Source: Sceloporus undulatus
Lineage: Eukaryota; Chordata; Lepidosauria; Squamata; Phrynosomatidae
Assembly (NCBI RefSeq): GCF_019175285.1
Contig: NC_056528.1
Location: 17,896,140 to 17,960,139, forward strand
Direction: 5' to 3'
DNA length: 64,000 nucleotides
In this document: positions 55,762 to 64,000 of the stretch, one piece after another
How positions within the stretch are numbered: position 1 is the first letter of the stretch
How the letters are laid out: each line of letters opens with the position of its first letter
The notes under the pieces: generated by a model
What the model saw: the letters and a program-made list of their open reading frames with translations, nothing else
Databases searched by the model: none
Told to the model about the DNA's origin: nothing
Made by a program: the position numbers and the translations under genes

Positions 55762-55850
55762 CTTTGGGAGGCAGAAGAAAGCGAGGTGGACTTCCCTGTG
55801 CCAAGGGGCAAGATCACGGCAATGGAGAGCAAGTGCGCAAAACTGTGACA
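55762..55850 (-). other. Candidate non-coding first exon of ENTPD8
   Basis: The minus strand ends in an excellent donor (CCCAAAG followed by GTAAGTGG, junction at 55762/55761). ENTPD8 needs an upstream exon because its ATG follows an acceptor by two bases. If joined, the intron is about 9.5 kb. The upstream edge is a guess. Confidence 0.35.
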
Positions 55851-55914
55851 ACGCGGAGCAATCCTCCCTTTGATGAGCAGTGTACAAAGGTTGCCAACTT
55901 GTAGATATTCAATC

Positions 55915-55924
55915 AGCCAATCAC
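55915..55924 (-). promoter_or_regulatory. CCAAT-box in the candidate ENTPD8 promoter
   Basis: An ATTGG/CCAAT pentamer in a short repeat-free segment, about 65-75 bases upstream of the proposed leader exon. No TATA box is seen. Confidence 0.3.
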
Positions 55925-57020
55925 CCCCCTCCTCTCCTTTACTCCCTCCTTCTCTCTCTCTGTCGCTGGCATGAACATTGGTCCTGGCCTCCCTTTTTTC
56001 TAGCTGTGGAGGCCCTGATGGGCAACACCCCTTTTGGCATATCCTGCCCACAGGTTTGTTTTTACAGGCTGGGCCTCCAGCAAGGCGACTTCCCTCCCCA
56101 AGTGCATTGAGTCGCAACAGTTTCGCACAGAAGATATCAAAGAATTTCCTTGATGCATGCCCAAGGAGGGTCAAGGAGACCGTGTTTGGCTACTCCTGTT
56201 TCCAAGTCCTGCAGGTGAGCGAACACCTGTCAGAGCAGGACAGAAAGAGAGAGAATGAAAGAAAGAAAGAGAGGGGGGGGTGCTGTAATTCTGGCCAAAG
56301 TCGGGAACAGAGCTTGGAAACATTGCTTATCTGAAACGACTGTTCCTAGAATCCCCCCAGACACTATTGTGAAAGCATCATCTAGGTAGATAGATAGATA
56401 ACTGAATGCAAGAGAAATGTTCTGAATGCAACATGCTTTCCTGAACTGAGATACCGCACTGTCAGTTTGGTATGGCAGTATGGTCCATGGAATGGCTTTG
56501 ATGCACCTGGGCATGGCTACAACCACACAATTGTCTATACTGAAGGGGTTGCACAAAAGGAAAAATTGCAGCTGGTTCACACAACCCCAACACCCTGCTT
56601 TGGAAGGAGACACAATCTCAGACTTTGGTGGATTTCAGGTGGAAGGGGGCTTCTGAGAGGAGAGCTTCTAGCAAGACTATTTCATTCTGCTGTATTCTTG
56701 GGAGAGCGGCCACCAAAGACAAGAGCAAGCAAAGATTACTTTTAGTCTCCATATGTAGAGTATGTCCGCCGAGGGTACTGACCAAAGGTGCCCTTTATTT
56801 TTCAAATTTGGAACCTGAAGTGGCATACTTGAGAAGACATGCCCCCACAAGATTCGAGAATCTGATGATCTGACGAGAAGGACACCACCTCCTTTTACTC
56901 ATTTAATTTACCTCCAGACTAGTCCAAGGTGTCCTCATTTATCACTCATTTGCTGATGGAGGCAGAATTCTCATCTTGCCCTTCAGGCCACAGACGAACC
57001 ATTCATTAGTCTCTTAATTA
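55925..57020. other. Unique upstream sequence
   Basis: Contains purine-rich simple tracts at 56240-56280 and a TAGA repeat at 56385-56400. No gene or known repeat seen otherwise. Confidence 0.3.
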
Positions 57021-57038
57021 ACCATAAATCACAAGGCA

Positions 57039-57128
57039 AAGGGATCGTGTAGCACCTTGGAGGCAAACTGAAAGAGAGAGGCTGGTAGCCTGAGCTTTCA
57101 TAGACTTTGAGTCTACTTCCTCACAAAT
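57039..57128 (-). mobile_element. Foldback family A fragment with 16-bp target-site duplication
   Basis: A 90-bp single arm bracketed by the perfect repeat CATAAATCACAAGGCA at 57023-57038 and 57129-57144. Confidence 0.8.
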
Positions 57129-57261
57129 CATAAATCACAAGGCATCTAAGATGACAAAAGACTTTCTCTTTTAGGACACAAACACGTTGTAGAGACTGGC
57201 TCACGAAGAGATACAAGTGGGCTAGTTGTCATTGTTGATGTCATAATAATCATCATCATCA

Positions 57262-57500
57262 TGATTGGCCTAAATTTTGTTGCTAGTCCTACCTAGACTC
57301 ATTGAATTGATGAGATTTACCTATTTCTTGACTTACCATTCAATATTCATTGAATGGCTTTACTCTAGTTAGTACTAACCAACAGGATTCCAGATACTAT
57401 TATCATAGTTGTCATCATTGGCCTGAATTTTCTTGCTAGTCCTACCTAGACTCATTAAATCTATGGGATTTATCAATGTGTTGACTTACCATTCGATGCT
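57262..57500 (+). repeat. Two direct repeats of about 85 bp, 154 bp apart
   Basis: 57262-57345 and 57416-57499 share 'ttgctagtcctacctagact' and 'ttgacttaccattc'. Confidence 0.65.
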
Positions 57501-57534
57501 CCTATCCAGCATCCACATTTCAAAATGAGTTCAT

Positions 57535-57730
57535 TTTCTTTCTATCAGCTTTCTTCTCCATCCAAGTCTTATACCCCTATATCTTTGCACTTTGGGATCT
57601 TGTCTAGTTCTTCCAGAGCTGCTCTTCCCAGTCCTAGTCTTCTCATTTCTTGACTTTAATTTCCATTCTGGTCAATGATTGATCCAAGGTATGGGTAGTC
57701 TTTAACCATTTCAATTTCCTCATTGTCTGT
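57535..57730 (-). mobile_element. RTE/BovB-like LINE fragment
   Basis: Minus-strand translation gives DNEEIEMVKDYPYLGSIIDQ followed by LGLGRAALEELDKI, the RTE reverse transcriptase C-terminal region. Truncated. Confidence 0.7.
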
Positions 57731-58380
57731 ATTACATTTGTTTATATATCCTGCCTTTTCCCAATCTGAGAGACTCAACGTGGCTTATGGTAGCGAAAGC
57801 AAATGAAGCTGAAAACATTTGCATCCTACTGTAGTTAAAAATGGAATGAAACAATCAATAAAATTAAATGCAATTAAAAGTGCAGCCATTAAAACCAAGA
57901 ACAGTAAATCTAAACAACCCCAGCAAATGAAATATCCTTTCCCTCCCAAAACAGAAAAGGTCTTTACCTTTGGTAAAATGTCACACAAGGTGGCAAGGGG
58001 AAGGTATCTTGGTATAGGTTAAAAGGATATAGTGAAGACAAGCTGGGATCAATTTTCCATTTCAGTGCCATACAATTATGTAGCTAAAACAAATGGGACT
58101 CATTTAAAGCTACTTATGGACCACTATGTTACTTTATGATAACATATGGCCTTTCAATATTGTTGGATTACAAGGCCCAGCATCCCCTAGCTGGTGTAGC
58201 CACTGCTGAGAAATGCTGGAAGCTGTACTGTTATTGAACATTTGCATCATGGAAGCACACAGACACACACACTTTGCAATCTCTGCAGCCACTCGAGCTT
58301 ATTATCGAAGATGGACTCCAAAAGTATCAGGCAAGTTAGACCACAGAAACCCATTGGGTAACCTTGAACAAGTCACACTG

Positions 58381-58859
58381 CCACTGCATTGTGGTATCTG
58401 TAATGCAATGCCACTGCGTCATGCTGTCCCCAGTGCAGTGGCACCAAGTTGTGGCATCCTTAGTCCAGTGGCACTGTGTTGTGATGCCCATAGTTCAATG
58501 CTGGTGTTTTGAGGTCTGCAATGCAGTGCCACTGAGTTGAGGCGTCCGTAGTGCAGTGCCACAGCATTGCAGTGCCCTTATTGCTGTACCATTGCATAGG
58601 GGCATCCTTAGTGTAGTGCCACAGTGTTTTGCTATCTGTAGTGCAGTCCCAGTGCATCATGGAATTCGTAGCACAGTGCCACTGCATTTTGGGGTCCTTA
58701 CTGTAGTGCCACTACAATGTGGTTTTGCAGTGCAGTGCCACTGAATTGTGGTGTCCTTAGTGCAGTGTCACTGCATTGAGAGTCTGAAGTGCAGTACCAC
58801 TGCATTGTGTGATCTGTAGCAAAGCGCCACTGCGTTGTGGTGTCCTTAGTGATCTGTGA
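58381..58859. repeat. Minisatellite, 30-bp unit, about 16 copies
   Basis: Units start 'ccactgcattgtgg' and end 'ccttagtgcagtg'. Nearly all are 30 bases (a few 27, 29 or 31) and diverged from one another. The period is a multiple of three, so short repeated ORFs appear on both strands without being genes. Confidence 0.85.
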
Positions 58860-60550
58860 CAGGCTGTGTGTGTGTGTGTTATTCTGGTCTCCTGTGCCTT
58901 GTACCTACTGGTGGGAGGAAGGGTATAAATGTAACAAACTAAAATTGAATCCCTTTGTCTCTCCTGAACTGCACTTCAGCTTGTGTGTCAGAGCAAAAAC
59001 CTGTCGTCTTACCATTTTATGCCAGCGCTGATGGCACCGTTTCTGATTCTGATTCTTGTGCTGCCTATTATGGTGATCAACCCACAAACACTCATCCGTT
59101 TGGCCCTCAAGTGGGACAATGGCAATTGTGAGTATCACAGTCATACACAAAAGGCATTTCTTGTTTGGGAGTATTTCAGACATGACTGGGAAACAATACA
59201 TTTAAAACCCTCTTTAGTAAGGTGATCTTAACGCGAAACCATACCTGTGACACGTAGCCCCTTTCAGCGGCATTCTGGGACACTTTTTGAAACCTGGCAC
59301 CGGTTCCTTCTGATCGCTTCACTGAATATTCATAAAAGCCTTGAAAGATGTGTGATAAGAGGGTGGGGAAGGAAACCACACATGGCCCCCTCCCGGATGC
59401 TTCCTATTCATGTCAAGTTTTTCAGAAACAGGCTTCCTCTTCACACCTGTCCTCTTACAAGATGCACATGTTGTGTCTTTGTTGCTTTGTGAGTGAAACA
59501 CCACAAAGCCACATGAGGAGGTAGGGTGACACACCAGCTTCAGGCAGCTGATCTGCGGTGTCATGAAAGGGCAGTGTAGTGTATTGGTCAGGGGCCTACA
59601 ATGCATTGGCATAAGTCACCACATACGGAGCTATGCAGTTATTATCCTGCACTGTGTTGAATGGCAATGCATCTCAACTAAACCAAGGCAACAAGCATGG
59701 AACAAAATACCCAACTCAATGTGGATGTGCCCCCATGCCCAGTGGTCATCTTTGCACATCAGTCATCCATGTGCAATGTTGATGAAGCTGGTATTCACCT
59801 TTGGAATATAAGGATTACAATGGGAATCAGGGGAAAGGAGGGATTGAGTTGGAAATGTTACTGAAAAGAAGAACGCTTCTGACATCCTCAAGGTTTCATT
59901 TTATTAAATCACATCTTAAAACCGAGAAACTTCCACCTCTGTGGGGAAATGATCCTTGAATACAGAGGACTGAGACAGGAGAGGAGCAGCCCGGTTTGAC
60001 ACACCAGAAAGAAGAAGGCTGCCTGCTTGGTGAAGAACCAAAATGGACAGTCTTATTTAAGGACACTAAAAGGAGGAGGTTCCACCAAACCATCCCGTTG
60101 GATCCCCCCAAGGTCCACCAAATCCTGCCTTCTCTTCCCTGCCAGATGCCACTGGGCACTCAAAAGGCGGTCATAGAAGTAAAAACAGAACAAGACAAGG
60201 CTTCACATCCACATATCTCATCCCATGCCCTTGAGGTCAGTGGCCACTATGGAAAGAAGTGAACATACATACAGTTGGAGCGCTGCCATTTTCAGCTATT
60301 TCCACTGCAGAAGTGGTTGGCCACCGTTTGGCTTGTTCTCCTCTGCAGCTGTGTAAAATACAAGAATACCAAGCAAATCTCCAACTGCATGCAGAGTCTG
60401 TATCTATGTTTGTATATCCTTTGTATCATGGGCTTAATGGAAGCCCCCCGAGTTCTCCAGACTGCCAAAGCTCTGCTGGATCAAGAGGTTCATCCTTGAC
60501 GTCTCCTACCCAACAGTTGTGGATGCAAAAATGCAGATTGTGTTTCACCT
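58860..60550. other. Unique upstream sequence
   Basis: A TG run lies at 58868-58880. ORFs at 59996-60262 and 60259-60579 overlap end to end on the plus strand but match no family I know. No other feature. Confidence 0.3.
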
Positions 60551-60559
60551 ATCTACATG

Positions 60560-60780
60560 TATGTCTTTTTTTTTTTTAATCCTGCCCTACATCTAAAAAA
60601 TCTCAGAGCAGCAGCAGCTAAGCCCCCCAACCCATTTTATGCTCACAAAATATTTTATTCTCTGCGAGGTAGGATAGGCGGAGAGGATGGTGACTGCCCC
60701 AAGGTCACCTGATAGGTTTCATGGCTGAATGAGAATTGATTCTGGGACTCCCTGGTCATTATCCAGCACTCTTGAAAACT
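60560..60780 (-). repeat. MIR- or L2-like repeat fragment
   Basis: Contains 'gaggtaggataggc', 'ccaaggtcacctgatag' and 'atggctgaatgag', the order seen in reverse MIR-like SINEs. Confidence 0.4.
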
Positions 60781-61490
60781 ATACAACCCTAAATCTCTTC
60801 CACAGGTCTTCCCTCGACATGGAAGATCCCCCCCCCCCATAAGCATCCAGATGCATCCAAAACAGAGCGTCACTATCTACTGATACAAAACAAACCACTA
60901 CATTTAATCGGACATTTCTCATCATAACTCCATCCACATCAACACTTTGGATTAATTCAACGGCACAATTATCCAGATACATGGTTCACAAAGAAGCCAT
61001 TTCCTTAACCAAGCGTCTGCTTGTGACATTTGTGGCTCACCAACATCTTTGACTCCCAGGCTTCATTCTTTTTTTACAGCTTGGAAGAGAGTTGTGAACA
61101 CTTATATTTACTCATTCATCTCCTTTTGCACCTCAAGGCGGCACAACAAGCCAGCCACAGACTACAAATCTCTGGGAACTGGACTAACCCGAGTCTTATG
61201 TGAGAAACGTTGTGGCTTCACCATCAGTGGGAAGAGGTCATGGATGCTGAGAATCAAATAAGGAAAAATCCCCCACAAAATCACCTTGCCAGGAGGGACA
61301 AATGATCAGAAAAAAGTATTTGTCATTAGTGACCCCTTGTGTTATTGCTGTATACGAGAATGGGCAAACCCCAATACGACACCAAAAGAAGCTACAGTCC
61401 AGCTTTCTGGCCAGCAACAAACAACATCCCATGATAATCTACTATAAACTCTAGAGTGTGTTTTGTCCACCATTCACTACTCAGAACATC

Positions 61491-61915
61491 TTGTGTGGCA
61501 AGTCACTTCTGACTTATGGCTACTCTATCATGGCAAGATTTGTTCAGCACAGGTTTGCCATTGCCTTCCTCTGTGGTTAAGAGACTGTGGCCTGTTATAG
61601 ACTGCCAAAATAAAGCTGCTTAGGGTCTCTTTGGAGGTATGCTATTTAAATGATGCATGAGTCCTAAGAGTCCGGAGATTGCGCCAAAGCCACACTCCAT
61701 TCCTAAGCACTGGAGTGCAGCTTTGGTGCAGCTTCCAGATTCTTAGGATGCATGCAACATTTAAACAGCATACCTCCAAAGAGACCCGAAGCAGCTTTTT
61801 TTTTGGCTGTCTGTAACAGGCCATTGTCTTACCCAAGGGATTTTCCATGGCCAAGTGAGGATTTGAACCTTGGTTTGCTGGAGTACTAGTCCAGCACTCA
61901 AGCCAATGTGCCACT
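61491..61915 (-). repeat. Sauria-type SINE split by foldback family C
   Basis: Tail half 61491-61590 and head half 61824-61915, separated by the family C copy. Confidence 0.65.
61591..61823. mobile_element. Foldback family C, copy 2, nested in a SINE
   Basis: Inverted ends 'ggcctgttatagactgcc' and 'ggctgtctgtaacaggcc'; the interior matches the copy at 9048-9283 throughout. Because it splits a SINE, its two boundaries are well defined. Confidence 0.75.
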
Positions 61916-61919
61916 GCTC

Positions 61920-64000
61920 AGAATATTTTATGTATCTTATTAGGGACAGAACAAAGTGCAGACATTCCTAGCTTTAGTATCCTGCATGGATTTTGTGGTG
62001 TGAAATTTCTGTGTCGTTCTGTTTCCTTTCAGCAAGCTGAAGCTTAAAGACTGAAGTATAGTATCCAAATAAGATTTATGTATTATTAACTGGGTTGTCC
62101 ATTTGCTATTTCTGGTTGACCCCCAGGTTTAGAGCTTCAAACTCTGGCAGAATGCAAGAAAAACGTGTTAACCAATGGTGTGAAAAAAGAGAAGGCCACA
62201 GCTCCGTGACAAAACACACTCTTTACATGTTGAAGGTCCTATATCCAATCCTTCATATTTATGGGATCCAATACAAAGGACCTGGAGAGCTGTCAACATT
62301 TGGAACAGATCGCACTGGACTGGATGGCCCAGTTGTCTATTATGGTATGAAGGTGCTCTTAAGAACGTGTATAATTTATCAGTAGCAAAGGACCAGGAAT
62401 CTGGGGTACACCTCCAATATTGATCCATCACCCCCTGGATAAAGTTAGATATCACTTGGTCATTTGAAAAGCAGCTCTGCAAAATAAAGGACTTTTGTAC
62501 TGCCTTGCAGGGAGTATTCTGCCACAGTGCGGCTGTGAATGTAGTCACTGTGGATTCAGCAAAGTCTGCCGAAGAGAATAACAGGAGGCATTCACATGAG
62601 CCCAGGAACCCCAAAAATACTGGCCTGGGGTGGTGAAAGCAACAAGATGCTCAGCACAGGAGACAAAAGTGAGTCTCACTAGAGGAAGATAGTGCCATAT
62701 GCACCAAGTATCCTGCTTTTAAAGACTCCCTTTGTGTGATCTCTCACAATTCTGTATCCCTCCCCTTCCAAAGGAAACCCATCTTTGCCAGACCTTGGCA
62801 AGAGATGGAAAGAGGCAGGTGAAGACCCGATTTTGTGGTTGCTTTTTTATTGGGCTTAAAACAAAATCCTGCCACAGGATGCTTTAGTATCTTTTGTTCG
62901 TTGTTCTGTGTGCACCACGCCACTGCTGAGGCTTTTTAACAAATATGCACTTTTATGAATCAAAAATAATATGAATAAATGAAGGTCTATGGCAGGGGCA
63001 GGAGAGCGGGAAGTTGCACCTCTGCAAAAGGAACAGAGGAGGTCACACTGCAAACCTGGGAGCACTTGTTTGGAACTGTTCAAATAGTTGGGACTTTTCG
63101 CATCATCAGTCAATAGAATTATTAAAAATCAGTTCTGGCCTGCAAGTCAAGATACCTTCATTTTCCACTGCATAAAATGATGTCCTATCACCTCCTGTCA
63201 CCATTTTGAGAGGGACTGCTGAGAAAAATGGTGCTATTTGGAGGTATCACAGAGCGGCGTTTGTAGCTGAAGGGTTCCTCTGTCCATTGGAGTAAAACAC
63301 CAACTGCTATGATTCCAGCGTGAAATGGCAGAAAAACTGGGTAATGAAAAAAGAAGTGGTATACATATAGCAGGGTGATATATGAATATGAATATGGAAT
63401 TCAGCTTTGAATTACTAGGCAATTTAGGAAAGATGCATTGACCATTATAAAAGTATCTGAAAAGAGAGTCCCATCAGAAAAGCTGGGAGTCTCCAGAAGA
63501 TAAACGTTACAAGAAAAGCTTGAAGAAAGTAGGCAAGCCTTGATAAACAGAAGGTTAAGATGGAGCACATAAGAGAATGCTGGAAAGAAAGAGGAGGGGG
63601 AATAACTGTTCACAATGTCCACTGAGGAGGACAAGATTGGATGGCTTTGAACTACTGGGAGGTAGATCTGATTGGAACATAAGGAAACGTTTTCTGACTG
63701 CCAAAATGGCAGCGGTTTATGAACAGAATAAAGAAGCCACGAAGGAATATGGGATCTTCTTCGCCTCTGGCAGTTCCCAACAACAGTGTTGGCTTTACGG
63801 AGACCTTTCCGTTGGCATAATTCTACAACAGACACAATGGGTAATATCAAAGGGTTATTTTGGGCACAACATGTCTGTTAACTAAGATAATCTAGGGATG
63901 TGTGGTGTGAGACAGACAGAACTGCCGTAAGATATTGTGATGGATGGTAAAAGATATGGCTTTAAAGGAGGGGTGAGGATAAGCTTATCAGTTACCATTA
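61920..64000. other. Gene-free end of the window
   Basis: No exon, RNA gene or named repeat recognised. A diverged sequence at 63600-63740 ('ggatggctttgaactactgg', 'aaggaaacgttttctgactg') looks like a CR1-type 3' region but is too weak to call. Confidence 0.3.

Noticed and set aside
58381-58859. CRISPR-like array
   Set aside because: Units abut with no spacers, are diverged, and the genome is vertebrate; it is a minisatellite.
59996-60579. Two overlapping plus-strand ORFs as a gene
   Set aside because: No recognisable domain or splice context, and both strands are equally open; left as unique sequence.

Overview
The window is nuclear DNA of a squamate reptile, probably a lizard. The evidence is the mix of interspersed repeats: tRNA-derived SINEs of Sauria type whose 3' tail resembles BovB, 5S-rRNA-derived SINEs, BovB/RTE and CR1 fragments, an L2-clade LINE with a long open frame, and many short palindromic (foldback) elements. 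Protein-coding genes are split by GT-AG introns. All family names come from memory of proteins and consensus sequences; no search was run.

Layout: (1) 1-3.9 kb holds repeat remnants and a 1.8-kb L2 LINE with a perfect 9-bp target-site duplication. (2) 3.9-6.2 kb holds a compact immediate-early-type gene encoding a 156-aa IER3/IEX-1-like membrane protein, with AP-1 and TATA motifs upstream and an AU-rich 3' UTR. (3) 6.2-18.8 kb is mostly repeats and unique spacer, and includes a possible non-coding first exon for the next gene. (4) 18.9-32.3 kb holds a complete 16-exon gene for a discoidin-domain receptor tyrosine kinase (878 aa, DDR2-like), followed by a repeat-rich 3' region to about 36.0 kb. 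(5) 36.0-37.4 kb is the gap between two convergent genes and carries three CTCF-like motifs. (6) 38.5-46.3 kb, minus strand, holds a complete nine-coding-exon ENTPD8 gene (494 aa). A candidate non-coding leader exon and promoter lie near 55.76-55.92 kb, which would make 46.3-55.8 kb its first intron. (7) 55.9-64 kb has no recognisable gene; it holds repeats and a 16-unit minisatellite of 30-bp period.

The three genes are not an operon and act in different processes: stress/immediate-early signalling, collagen sensing, and extracellular ATP hydrolysis. Their arrangement is informative. In human, IER3 lies beside DDR1 in the MHC region of chromosome 6, whereas ENTPD8 lies at 9q34, a region of the MHC paralogon. 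An IER3-like gene next to a DDR2-like gene and ENTPD8 therefore looks like a surviving sister copy of the IER3-DDR1 block from early vertebrate genome duplication. I recognised no retroviral or LTR element.
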